DNA of 45,396 bases, taken from an uncultured Porphyromonadaceae bacterium. Its GTDB lineage: Bacteria; Bacteroidota; Bacteroidia; Bacteroidales; Muribaculaceae. The translations under genes were made by a program, and so were the position numbers. The stretch's first letter is position 1. Every line of letters begins with the position of its first letter. Below are positions 24,079 through 32,634 of this stretch, piece by piece. The stretch is taken from the NCBI GenBank assembly GCA_902493335.1, contig CABUPJ010000026.1:1-45396 (forward strand), read 5' to 3'. The notes beneath the pieces were generated by a model. That model was not told where the DNA came from and ran no database searches. It was given only the letters and a program-made list of their open reading frames with translations.

Positions 24079-27000
24079 ATGTTCTCTAAGTTTTTCATCG
24101 ACCGACCGATTTTTGCCACCGTTCTGGCAATCATCATGCTGCTTGTGGGCCTCGTGACGGTAAAGACTCTGCCCGTCGCACAGTATCCCGACATAACGCC
24201 GCCGACCGTCATGGTCAACGCCACCTACCCCGGCGCCGACGCACAGACTGTCGCCGAGACCGTCGGCGTGCCAATCGAAGAGCAGGTCAACGGCATCGAA
24301 AACATGATGTATATGAGCTCGACGTCAGGGTCGGACGGTTCCTACAGCCTCACCATCACCTTCGAGAACGGCACAGACCTCGACATGGCCACCGTAAAGG
24401 TGCAGAACCGCATCGCCATGGCCGAGGCATCGCTCCCCGGGCCCGTCAAGCAACAGGGCCTGAGGGTTGTCTCCGAGTCGTCTAACATCGTGCTTTTCAT
24501 CGCCCTGCGCAGCAGCGACCCCGCGCGCTACGACGCCCTCTATCTGACCAACTACGCCAAACTCAACATCATCGACGAGCTCGCGCGTGTCGACGGCGTC
24601 GGCGGTGTCGGCGCCTTCGGTGCCGGCGAGTATTCGATGCGCATCTGGCTCGACCCCGACAAGATGCAGGTGCGCGGTCTCACACCCGCCGACATCGTCA
24701 GTCTCATCGAGAGCCAGAACATGGCCGTCTCGGCCGGTTCGGCCGGAGCGCCACCGTCAAAGACCGCGTCAGACTTCCAGTATACCCTCACGAGCCAGGG
24801 ACGCCTGAAGACAGCCGACCAGTTCGGCGACATCATCCTGCGCACCGACCCCGACGGCTCGATACTCCGGCTCAGCGATGTGGCCGAGATTGAGCTCGGC
24901 AGCGAGTCATACGGACAGATATCCCGCGTCAACGGCGACGATGCCGCCCTCATCGCCATCCAGCAGCTTCCCGGCGCCAACGCCCTCGAGGTCGCCAAGA
25001 ACGTGCAGACGCGCCTCGCCCAACTCGAACAGTATTTCCCCGACGGCGTGCGCACCGAGGTCGTCATGGACACCACCGATTTCGTCGATGCCTCGATTGA
25101 CGAAGTGCTGTGGACCTTCGTCATGACGACACTCATCGTCATGGCCGTCATCCTGCTCTTCCTCCAGAACTGGCGCGCGGTCATCATACCGATGATCACC
25201 ATACCGGTGTCGCTCGTCGCCACCTTTGCCGTGATGAAGCTCCTCGGCTTCACCATCAACACCCTGACGCTCTTCGGCCTCGTGCTGGCGATAGCCATTG
25301 TCGTCGACGACGCCATCGTCGTGGTCGAAGACTGCTCGCGTATCCTCGACAAGGGCGGTGTCACACCGCGCCAGGCCGCCGTCAAGGCCATGGAAGAGCT
25401 TCAGGGACCTGTCGTCGGCGAGGTGCTTGTGCTGCTCTCGGTCTTCATCCCGACAGCTTTCATCTCGGGCATCACCGGTCAGCTCTACAAACAGTTCGCG
25501 CTCACAATCGCCGTCTCGACAGCCTTCTCGGGTTTCAATGCCCTGACCTTCACGCCGGCGATGTGTTCGCTCTTCCTGCGTCCGACTCAGGCTCCGAAGT
25601 CGTTTATCTACCGCGGCTTCAACAAGATATTCGACCGCTCGCTCCACATCTATGATAGTTGGGTCGGCCGTATGCTGCGCCGTCCGTTCGCCGCCCTCGC
25701 CGCCTTCGCCATCATCATCGCCGTCGCCTTCTGGGGCTTCGTCAAATGGCCGACAAGCTACGTGCCCGAAGAAGACATGGGCTATTTCATGACATCGGTC
25801 CAGCTGCCCGTCGGCGCCAGCCTCGAGCGCACAGACTCGGTGATGCGTGCCGTCGGCAACGAGATTGCCTCGCTGCCCGAAGTAAAAAATGTCATCTCGG
25901 TCTCGGGCCAGAGCTTCATCGCCGGAGGAGCCGCCTCGAACATGGGCTCTTTCTTCGTCGTGCTCAAGCCATGGAACGAGCGCCGTGGCAAATCACACTC
26001 CGTCAACGCCGTCATCGAGCGCCTCGACGAGAAGACATCGGCCATTCAGCAGGCAGTCGTCTTCTCTATCAATCCGCCGGCCATCTCGGGCCTCGGCATG
26101 ACATCGGGCGCACAGATGCAGATACTCGACATCAACAACCTCGGTGCGGCCGAGATGGGCAAGATCGTCGACGCGATGCAGGCCGCCGCGCGCAAAGACC
26201 CGCGTCTGGCATCGATAACATCTGTCTACGAAGGCCTTGTGCCGCAATATCGCGTCACCATCGACCGCGACCGTGTCAAAATGGCCGGCGTTACCGTCGA
26301 AGACGTCTACAACACCCTCTCGCTGTATATGGGCAGCAGCTATGTCAACGACTTTGTCGAGTTCGGGCGTGTCTATGAAGTGCTGCTCGGGGCCGAAGGC
26401 TCGCGTCGCGCCGACCCGCGCGACGTGCTCGACCTCAGCGTCCGCAACGCCGACGGCGAGATGGTCAGCTTCGGCGTCTTCGCCAAAGTAGAGCCCGTCA
26501 TGGGTCAGGCGTCGGTAAACCGCTACAACATGTATAACACCGCCTCTGTCACCGGCACAGCCGCCAAAGACGTCAGCTCGAGCGCGGCCATCGAAGCCAT
26601 GGAAGAGATACTCCACGACGTCGGAGGCAACAACTACTCCTTCGCGTGGACAGGCGAGGCCTATCAGGAGACTCAGGCCGGCACGACCATCACCACCGTC
26701 CTGCTCTTCGCCGTCATCATCACCCTGCTCGTGCTCGCCGCCCAGTATGAGTCATGGACCGACCCTGTCGCCGTCGTCATCACCACCCCGACCGCCATAC
26801 TCGGCACAGTCCTCGGCTGTATGATCATGAACCAAAGCATCAGCATCTACACCCAGATCGGCATCATCCTTCTCCTAGGCATGGCCGCCAAAAACGCCAT
26901 CCTCATCGTCGAGTATGCCATGGACTATCGCCGAGCCGGCCAGCCCATACGACAGGCCGCCGTCGATGCCGGACACGTGCGATTCCGTCCTATCATGATG

Positions 27001-27297
27001 ACAGCGCTTGCCTTTGTCTTCGGCGTCATGCCCATGCTCTTCGCCACCGGCGCAGGCGCAGAGAGCCGCATCAGCCTCGGCACCGCCGTCGTCTTCGGCA
27101 TGGCCGTCAACGCCGTCGTCGGCACCCTCTTCGTCCCCAACTTCTGGGAGCTCCTCCAGCGCTTCCAGGAAAAGACCCTCTCGCGCGTCTTCGCCTACAA
27201 ACCCAAGACTCCCGCCCCTCCGGCCGCGCCCGCAAACGCCACAGCCGCTGACCAAGACAAAACAGCGGCAGACCCGGCCGACTCAGACAGCAAATAA
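24079..27297 (+). CDS. RND multidrug efflux transporter (AcrB/HAE1 type) of the tripartite pump
   Basis: A 1072-residue inner-membrane proton-driven exporter of the AcrB family. It starts with the classic FSKFFIDRPIFATVLAI and carries the proton relay D410/D411 in IVVDDAIVVVED and K938 in GMAAKNAILIVEYA. The large periplasmic loops include PVAQYPDITPPTVMVNATYPG and VNGIENMMYMSSTS. It ends in a Pro/Ala/Asp-rich tail of about 35 residues that is not part of the fold. It completes the set outer-membrane factor - adaptor - RND. It is only moderately similar to the RND at 15912-19049, so the two probably export different compounds. The gene is very GC-rich (a hand count of bases 26401-26460 gives 46 of 60 G or C). 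Confidence 0.96.
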   Translation: MFSKFFIDRPIFATVLAIIMLLVGLVTVKTLPVAQYPDITPPTVMVNATYPGADAQTVAETVGVPIEEQVNGIENMMYMSSTSGSDGSYSLTITFENGTDLDMATVKVQNRIAMAEASLPGPVKQQGLRVVSESSNIVLFIALRSSDPARYDALYLTNYAKLNIIDELARVDGVGGVGAFGAGEYSMRIWLDPDKMQVRGLTPADIVSLIESQNMAVSAGSAGAPPSKTASDFQYTLTSQGRLKTADQFGDIILRTDPDGSILRLSDVAEIELGSESYGQISRVNGDDAALIAIQQLPGANALEVAKNVQTRLAQLEQYFPDGVRTEVVMDTTDFVDASIDEVLWTFVMTTLIVMAVILLFLQNWRAVIIPMITIPVSLVATFAVMKLLGFTINTLTLFGLVLAIAIVVDDAIVVVEDCSRILDKGGVTPRQAAVKAMEELQGPVVGEVLVLLSVFIPTAFISGITGQLYKQFALTIAVSTAFSGFNALTFTPAMCSLFLRPTQAPKSFIYRGFNKIFDRSLHIYDSWVGRMLRRPFAALAAFAIIIAVAFWGFVKWPTSYVPEEDMGYFMTSVQLPVGASLERTDSVMRAVGNEIASLPEVKNVISVSGQSFIAGGAASNMGSFFVVLKPWNERRGKSHSVNAVIERLDEKTSAIQQAVVFSINPPAISGLGMTSGAQMQILDINNLGAAEMGKIVDAMQAAARKDPRLASITSVYEGLVPQYRVTIDRDRVKMAGVTVEDVYNTLSLYMGSSYVNDFVEFGRVYEVLLGAEGSRRADPRDVLDLSVRNADGEMVSFGVFAKVEPVMGQASVNRYNMYNTASVTGTAAKDVSSSAAIEAMEEILHDVGGNNYSFAWTGEAYQETQAGTTITTVLLFAVIITLLVLAAQYESWTDPVAVVITTPTAILGTVLGCMIMNQSISIYTQIGIILLLGMAAKNAILIVEYAMDYRRAGQPIRQAAVDAGHVRFRPIMMTALAFVFGVMPMLFATGAGAESRISLGTAVVFGMAVNAVVGTLFVPNFWELLQRFQEKTLSRVFAYKPKTPAPPAAPANATAADQDKTAADPADSDSK

Positions 27298-27320
27298 GCC
27301 TGTCGCCACCAACAGAGCGA

Positions 27321-27411
27321 TGCCGCATCAGCGGCACCCACAGCACTTGGAACAAGAACCCCAGCCTTCGCAGCAAACACACCTGCATACAACGGCTGAG
27401 GTTCTTGTTCC
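27321..27411. terminator. Two hairpins between convergent pump and receptor genes
   Basis: A short one, TGCCGC-ATCA-GCGGCA (27321-27336), is followed by a long imperfect palindrome at 27349-27411: GGAACAAGAACC pairs perfectly with GGTTCTTGTTCC, then after a 1x1 mismatch CAGCC pairs with GGCTG, then GCAG with CTGC. Together they fill the 144-base gap between two convergent stops. Likely terminators for both strands; the long one could also be a repeat-element remnant. Confidence 0.6.
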
Positions 27412-27441
27412 ATATCGTCTGCATCATGGTTTGCATCCTGA

Positions 27442-29997
27442 TTATTTCAAGATTGCCGAACCTACTGATTCTTCTCCGGATATTTCTTTATTACGTTTAA
27501 CTTTTTTACCATACGGGAACGTATATGAAAGCGTGAGCTGCACACTTCGGGCGAGATCTCCAGCCCACTGCCAGCCATGAGCGGAATAACGCTCCGAATC
27601 GAAGTCGGCGTAATAGCGGTAGCTGTTAAACCAGTTGCGAAACTGTAAGACGGTCTTGAAATCCCCGGCAGAATAATTCATCTGCAACCCGTAAGTGCTT
27701 TTATAGTGATAACGGAAACCATAGTCGAATGGTGCAAGATTCTTCTTAGGCGTCTGACAATAGAGTACAAACGAAAAATTCCTGATATAATAATTCGCCT
27801 GAATGTTTGCCATTATCAGGTTCATTGATTGTGCATCAATCCCCGAGCCCTCCATGTGAGACGCTACACCCGATACTTTGAGCGACAACGAGGTATCAAA
27901 CAGTTTCAGAGCCGCAGACAGATAACCTGTGATATTGTGGAATTCTCCGCTGTTTACCTCTTTGCGTACTAATCCGTCATATCCCGGAAGCGAGAAATAT
28001 TCATGGGCGGTTTTATTCAGGAAACCGTAATATTCGGCAGTTGCCGACATGCTGAGTATATTGGACGGAAGACAGGTATAAGAAGCGACTGCGGTGATAA
28101 ACGTAGTATTGCGTAAACCGGGATTGCCCTGCAGCCAAAGCAGTTCGTTGCTCTGGACAATCGCCGAGTTTGAGGAAGCCGGTGTCGGATGATTGTTGCC
28201 CCACCAGCCCTCGACCGATGCCGAATGTCTGTCGTTGATTTTGTATTGGAGTTGCAGCCCAAGCCGCGGGTTACATTGTTTCAGCGTATTGACACCGTTG
28301 AGCCTACCGACCACATACGACACGCCCAGACGTGAATACAGGCTCAGACCTCTCTTCCAGTTCTGCATATACTCTAAAAACAACATATTTTCTGACGAGA
28401 GAAGTTTCTGCAATCCATTGTAAGAACCTTCATAACCGGTATGATAGATGGCGTCGAAACTCATCAGTGTTGTTTGCAGGGTATTGTTATGAGCAAATTT
28501 CTTAGAATATTGAATGATGGCAGTCGGCGCGTATGACGACTCCCGGTTATTGTTGATGATTGGCGCATGGTTGTCGAGCCGATATGACGAGATTCTTCGG
28601 GTTCTGCCGTATGCAAAACTCCATGATACAATCAATGAGTTGCTTTGCGGCATCGCAAAATAATAATATCCCCGCAGACGCGGCGTGATTGTCTGACCTG
28701 ATTCTTCCGACAAGGCCGACGAGGCAGTGAATGCATTGTCTGAGTAGTTCACCGAATACAGATTGCGCTCGTGCGGTGTCGCCGTACGATTAAACGAAAC
28801 GGAGTGTATGATTTCGGTCTTCTTCGATTCGTAAGTCGCACGAAATGTCGCCGACTGTGAATTATTCTGTCTCAGGTAATTTGCGCCTGATTGAGATGTG
28901 CGGGTAACGGCATCGAAATGGCGGTCTCCGACAGATATGTCGCGGAAAGTCTCGACATTATAACTCTTATATTTATCGTTATGCGACAGACTGCCTGAAA
29001 CATTGGCGTCAAATGTCCAGTTCTTGTTGACGAATTTTGAGTATAATAAACCATTGCCACGGTCAGCATTCAGAGTCTGACCGCTTGCGGTAAACTTTGT
29101 ATAGCCGCCCCATTCATATTTACGCATAATGAAGTTGATGACATTGGCCCGACCTCCGAAACGCGGATCTTCGGGATACTGCATCACCTCGATGCGAATC
29201 ACATCTTCTGTGCGTAATCCCTGCAGATCCTCCTCAGTTGCCTCCTTACTGTCAATAAACATCGCGACATCTTTCCCGGTATAAGTTTTCACCGACATAT
29301 TGCCCGGCGTTATATCCAACAGAGGAATATTCATCATTAACAGAAGGCTCGCGGCATCAGTCGCGCTTTTCTTGGCTCTGACCGAGGGGATGTATTCGAC
29401 ACCTCTATCGATCACGCGCTGAGTCCGGTTCTCAACGTTTATCTGACTCAGCATCACGGATTGAACCGGCATTACTATAGTGCCAAGGTTGAAATCCTGA
29501 CAGTTGCGGCAGGTTGTAACATACCCCATACAGCTGAGTTTGGCAATCACATTACGGCTGTCGCACGGGATGGAAAAGCGTCCGTCACCATCGGCAATGC
29601 CGTAAGTCAGGACGGTCGAATCTTTCGGTGTAAGCAGCATAACGGTTGCGGCGGCTACAGGTTCGTTATCATCGCCGATAGCTCGGCCACGATATATGAA
29701 TTTACCGTGCTGCAACGCTTCGACGTAGTATCGGCCGCCGGAACTTATAACAGACACGGGATTCAGCCCGATTAGTTGCCGAAGAGCATTGTAAGCGTCA
29801 TCCGTATGGATGTTTGCCGTGACCGTATATTTGTCGAGTTCGTTGTAGATAAAGTTGATGTGAATGTCGGGATGCTGCCCGGCAATCTCCATGAGTGCAT
29901 CGGCGAGTGGGGTACGGTCGAAGCTGTAGCTGAACTTCTGTGCAAAGGCAGCAGCGACAAAATGCATCACCGCAAAGAGAATAACAAGACGTTTCAT
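27442..29997 (-). CDS. TonB-dependent receptor with N-terminal STN signalling domain
   Basis: An 851-residue outer-membrane protein. The signal peptide (about 19 residues, ending AAAFAQ) is followed by an STN domain (about 21-95) of the kind that talks to a FecR-type anti-sigma factor. A carboxypeptidase-regulatory-like domain (YRGRAIGDDNEPVAAATVM) comes next, then a plug-like region (DVAMFIDSKEATEEDLQGL, VIRIEVMQYPEDPRFGGRANV) and a barrel of the OMP_b-brl_3 kind ending LTLSYTFPYGKK plus a charged tail. Start: the ATG at 29997 overlaps the anti-sigma stop (ATGA); the frame extends to 30093 but inside that gene. With the sigma and anti-sigma genes it forms a trans-envelope signalling set. Ligand unknown; no SusD partner is present. 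Confidence 0.9.
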   Translation of the reverse strand: MKRLVILFAVMHFVAAAFAQKFSYSFDRTPLADALMEIAGQHPDIHINFIYNELDKYTVTANIHTDDAYNALRQLIGLNPVSVISSGGRYYVEALQHGKFIYRGRAIGDDNEPVAAATVMLLTPKDSTVLTYGIADGDGRFSIPCDSRNVIAKLSCMGYVTTCRNCQDFNLGTIVMPVQSVMLSQINVENRTQRVIDRGVEYIPSVRAKKSATDAASLLLMMNIPLLDITPGNMSVKTYTGKDVAMFIDSKEATEEDLQGLRTEDVIRIEVMQYPEDPRFGGRANVINFIMRKYEWGGYTKFTASGQTLNADRGNGLLYSKFVNKNWTFDANVSGSLSHNDKYKSYNVETFRDISVGDRHFDAVTRTSQSGANYLRQNNSQSATFRATYESKKTEIIHSVSFNRTATPHERNLYSVNYSDNAFTASSALSEESGQTITPRLRGYYYFAMPQSNSLIVSWSFAYGRTRRISSYRLDNHAPIINNNRESSYAPTAIIQYSKKFAHNNTLQTTLMSFDAIYHTGYEGSYNGLQKLLSSENMLFLEYMQNWKRGLSLYSRLGVSYVVGRLNGVNTLKQCNPRLGLQLQYKINDRHSASVEGWWGNNHPTPASSNSAIVQSNELLWLQGNPGLRNTTFITAVASYTCLPSNILSMSATAEYYGFLNKTAHEYFSLPGYDGLVRKEVNSGEFHNITGYLSAALKLFDTSLSLKVSGVASHMEGSGIDAQSMNLIMANIQANYYIRNFSFVLYCQTPKKNLAPFDYGFRYHYKSTYGLQMNYSAGDFKTVLQFRNWFNSYRYYADFDSERYSAHGWQWAGDLARSVQLTLSYTFPYGKKVKRNKEISGEESVGSAILK

Positions 29998-30647
29998 TTT
30001 ACGGTCAATAGTCTGTCGGTGAGCGTTATGTTGATTTGCTCGAAGTTGTTGAGCTGATCCACGACTTCCCTGAGAGGAAGAGCCTGATTCCACTCAAAAT
30101 AGAGCTGGAGAGTCTTGGCATAATCCTGATTGAACTTCACCGACGCGCCGTAGTATTCGGCTATGCGGGTAAGAATAGTTTCGAGGTCTTTCCCTTTGAA
30201 TAAAATTGTTTCGGGCTGTGGAGCTGCTTCTGCCGGCAAGGTGTCGGACAAAGCGACATTTACCTCGGCAAGCATAGTCTGCGGCCCGGTTTGCTGAGTC
30301 TGCGCCGTTTCCTTTTTGATACCGATATAATGCGTCACACCGATAGTGGCGGCAACCACAGCGAGAGTGCCGACAAGCGCGAGCACAACGGCTGCGGCGT
30401 TGCGCGACGCCATAAAGGGAAGCCAACGGAGAATATCGGCTCTGCGCTTGGGCTGCTTTGCTGCAAAGCGCCGCCATTCCTCATCGAGATTTATCTCCGG
30501 AACAGGAGTGGAGGCGTCAGCCGTTCTGCGCAGCATATCAAACACTTCGCATGCCTCGGGATCGGCAAGCATCTGCCCGATCTCATCATCGGTATAATTT
30601 TCGGTGTGCTCCAGAGCATCGAGGAGCCGGTCGATGTTGTCTTTCAT
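29994..30647 (-). CDS. Short FecR-like anti-sigma factor (DUF4974 end, FecR core missing)
   Basis: A 217-residue single-pass inner-membrane protein. Residues 1-80 are cytoplasmic and should bind the sigma factor, 84-108 form one membrane helix, and about 147-217 resemble the DUF4974 C-terminal domain (ILFKGKDLETILTRIAEYYG to ITLTDRLLTVK), which resembles an STN fold. The usual FecR beta domain between them is reduced to about 38 unstructured residues (normal length is 300-400 residues in all). It overlaps the sigma gene upstream and the receptor downstream by ATGA each, so the three products are coupled. Confidence 0.83.
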   Translation of the reverse strand: MKDNIDRLLDALEHTENYTDDEIGQMLADPEACEVFDMLRRTADASTPVPEINLDEEWRRFAAKQPKRRADILRWLPFMASRNAAAVVLALVGTLAVVAATIGVTHYIGIKKETAQTQQTGPQTMLAEVNVALSDTLPAEAAPQPETILFKGKDLETILTRIAEYYGASVKFNQDYAKTLQLYFEWNQALPLREVVDQLNNFEQINITLTDRLLTVK

Positions 30648-31126
30648 TTGCGGTTGAAATTTTGACGTAAGACATCCATTGCATGACGCAAGTGCTTATA
30701 GACAGCCACCTCGCTGATGCCCAAGTGCCGGGCTATTTCTCCATAAGACATCCGTTGGTTGAAACGCATCCTCACCACCCGACGGCATTGCTCTGACAGT
30801 TCTCGGTCAATAAGTTCGTTCAGCCGAGCCACATCCTCGGGATCAGGCCATTCGTCGTTTTCAATCCCGTCAAGATCGATAGCATAAAGATTGTTGAACC
30901 GGACGCGAAGCGAAAGGCCGCGAAGATATTTCAGAGAAGCAAACCTGACGCCGGTAAGCAGATAGGCGGGCGTAACGGCTGAAAGATTTTCTGATAGCAC
31001 CGACTCGAAGACATCATGCACAATATCTCTCGCCGTCTCCGCATCATGCAGCATGCGTATCGCCAATGTCAGCATGGCAGGATAGTTGCTTCGGAAAAGC
31101 TGTTCTATGTCGCTCTTTGTCGTCAT
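30644..31126 (-). CDS. ECF-type RNA polymerase sigma factor
   Basis: A 160-residue ECF sigma-70 factor of the FecI-like group. The region-2 part is IEQLFRSNYPAMLTLAIRMLHDAETARDIVHDVFESVL. The region-4 part holds SEQCRRVVRMRFNQRMSYGEIARHLGISEVAVYKHLRHAM, a helix-turn-helix for the -35 element. The ATG at 31126 is preferred: a TTG at 31183 extends the frame but adds residues with no family match. It should drive the receptor and related genes when the receptor binds ligand and the anti-sigma releases it. No -7 box for the primary sigma is clear upstream, so it may be self-driven. Confidence 0.92.
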   Translation of the reverse strand: MTTKSDIEQLFRSNYPAMLTLAIRMLHDAETARDIVHDVFESVLSENLSAVTPAYLLTGVRFASLKYLRGLSLRVRFNNLYAIDLDGIENDEWPDPEDVARLNELIDRELSEQCRRVVRMRFNQRMSYGEIARHLGISEVAVYKHLRHAMDVLRQNFNRK

Positions 31127-31250
31127 ACATTTATTAAAACCGCGGCTTCTCAAAAACCTAACCCCATGAACAAAATTTTTCAATAAAATTTTTGCTGCCG
31201 GTTTCCTGTTCCTGAAAAAATTGGATAAGAAACTGTATATATCGCAAGGT

Positions 31251-31282
31251 TTTGCCTGTTTCGCGGGGTTTTAGTAATTTTG
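31251..31282 (+). promoter_or_regulatory. Promoter of the DMT gene with -33 and -7 boxes
   Basis: TTTG at 31251-31254 and TAATTTTG at 31275-31282 are 20 bases apart, matching the Bacteroidetes consensus. The leader to the ATG at 31310 is about 20 bases. This rules out the TTG at 31280 as the start. Confidence 0.7.
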
Positions 31283-31309
31283 TCGCTAATTTTTAAGACC
31301 CGCACGAAA

Positions 31310-31681
31310 ATGAACGCATTCCTCACCATATTGCTGCTGATCATCGCAAACATATTCATGACTTTCGCCTGGTATGGGCATCTCAAGCTCCAACAGCTTA
31401 AAGTCATAGGCGACAATACACCGTTATATGCCATCATTCTGCTGTCGTGGGGAATAGCTTTGGCCGAATACTGTTTCCAGGTGCCGGCCAACCGCATAGG
31501 GTTCACGGGCAACGGCGGCACATTCTCGCTGATGCAGCTCAAAGTCATCCAGGAAGTGATAACGCTTGTCATCTTCACCCTCTTCACTGTGGTCTTCTTC
31601 AAAGGCGAATCGCTGCAGTGGAACCATTTCGCCGCCTTCGCCTGCCTGATACTCGCCGTCTATTTCGTCTTTATGAAATAG
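31310..31681 (+). CDS. DMT-superfamily small membrane protein (DUF486)
   Basis: A 123-residue inner-membrane protein with four hydrophobic helices and conserved blocks ANIFMTFAWYGHLK, WGIALAEYCFQVPANRIG and FSLMQLKVIQEVITLVIF. This is the DUF486 family, grouped with drug/metabolite transporters. The transported compound is not known. It is a single gene whose 3' end overlaps the convergent nitroreductase gene by 11 bases. Confidence 0.9.
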   Translation: MNAFLTILLLIIANIFMTFAWYGHLKLQQLKVIGDNTPLYAIILLSWGIALAEYCFQVPANRIGFTGNGGTFSLMQLKVIQEVITLVIFTLFTVVFFKGESLQWNHFAAFACLILAVYFVFMK

Positions 31682-32354
31682 AGAGACTGCCGACTTTCAG
31701 TCCCGAGGCATATTCAAAATGAAAGACTGCGATGCCGAGGTCGAGCGCCGCATAGCCGCGCCGTTTAGCCCGCGCCGCAACCGCTCCGTCACGGCCGAGG
31801 ACAAATCTGAAGTTCTGTCGGTTTAACGCCGACGGAGCGAGCAGAGCGCAGTCGACGCCGCGGTCAAAAGCCACATTACCTCCGCCATAGCCCTCGCTGA
31901 CATCAGCGGGCCTTTTACTTTTATGCGCCCGGGGCGTTTCGGCGCCATAACCGAGAGCGATGACGGCATGTAGCTTCATGCCGGGAGCGATGTCGACGGG
32001 CACTTTACCGCGTTTGAAAGTCAGCCCTACCCAGCAGCTATCGAGTCCCATGGCCTTGGCTTCGAGAACGATTTTCTCGCCATGCCGGCCTGCGGCGATG
32101 CCGCCCTCGTCGCTGTCGGGAGCGACTACGGCGATATAGTTGCGCACGTTTTTGAAATGACCGTAACGGGCTAAAAACGAACGGCCGAACGCATCGGGCT
32201 CGTCGGTGACAAGTTGCAGGGCCAGGCCTGGGGCCTCTGCATTTGCCCCGGCAGTCAGCTCTCGCAGGCGGCCAATCTTATCCGCCTCGATTGGCCGCGG
32301 CTCATATCGCCTGACCGATCTCCTCGCCGCAACAACATCTAAAGTAATATCCAT
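31671..32354 (-). CDS. Nitroreductase-family flavoprotein
   Basis: A 227-residue protein with nitroreductase-fold features: N-terminal RRSVRRYEPRPIE (FMN phosphate contacts), the block IVLEAKAMGLDSCWVGLTF, and HAVIALGYGAETPRAHKSKRP. The C-terminal half is a second related module (LLAPSALNRQNFRF, YAALDLGIAVFHFE), as in the TM1586-type nitroreductases that contain two half-domains in one chain. It probably binds FMN and reduces an unknown substrate with NAD(P)H. It is a single gene; its stop lies inside the DMT gene end. Confidence 0.85.
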   Translation of the reverse strand: MDITLDVVAARRSVRRYEPRPIEADKIGRLRELTAGANAEAPGLALQLVTDEPDAFGRSFLARYGHFKNVRNYIAVVAPDSDEGGIAAGRHGEKIVLEAKAMGLDSCWVGLTFKRGKVPVDIAPGMKLHAVIALGYGAETPRAHKSKRPADVSEGYGGGNVAFDRGVDCALLAPSALNRQNFRFVLGRDGAVAARAKRRGYAALDLGIAVFHFEYASGLKVGSLSIS

Positions 32355-32386
32355 AATTATTCATCAAATTATTCAGACCGTAAAAA

Positions 32387-32434
32387 TAATCACAATTCCC
32401 CGTTCGCACAACCCCTCGACAGGCGGTATGGAGC
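32387..32434. repeat. Solo copy of the window-end repeat boundary
   Basis: Bases 32387-32434 contain AATCACAATTC followed, after a small insertion, by CGACAGGCGGTATGGAGC (32417-32434). The same two blocks occur at 45285-45321. Here they are not followed by the hairpins, so this looks like a truncated copy. The rest of the gap 32355-32634 holds the promoter at 32574-32581 and AT-rich DNA. Confidence 0.6.
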
Positions 32435-32573
32435 TACGGCGTATTTAAGAACACATGAACATAATTAAAATCGTCTGTCCCTCTGTCGTTATGCTCTCGG
32501 CTGCGAAATTTAAATAAGATTAATATTTTTGTCAAAACACTTGCATTTAAATATTTTACGTTTTAAATTTGCG

Positions 32574-32581
32574 AACGTACA
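32574..32581 (+). promoter_or_regulatory. Candidate -7 box for the LRR protein gene
   Basis: TAAATTTG matches TAnnTTTG, 53 bases before the ATG at 32635. It falls inside the longer open frame that begins at 32569, so that upstream start cannot be the one used. Confidence 0.55.
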
Positions 32582-32634
32582 TTGCCGTATTGCCTTGTAT
32601 GATACGGATAAAGGTTGACCAATCATTTTTAATC

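Noticed and set aside
24552..25391. 279-codon minus-strand open frame inside the second RND gene
   Set aside because: Antisense shadow with Ser/Thr/Met-rich low-complexity product, no domain.
29998..30093. Longer N-terminus for the sigma-linked TonB receptor
   Set aside because: It would lie inside the anti-sigma gene and bury the signal peptide; the ATGA overlap at 29994-29997 marks the true start.
31127..31183. TTG start extending the sigma factor by 19 residues
   Set aside because: The extra residues are not part of region 2, and the ATG at 31126 begins a normal ECF N-terminus.
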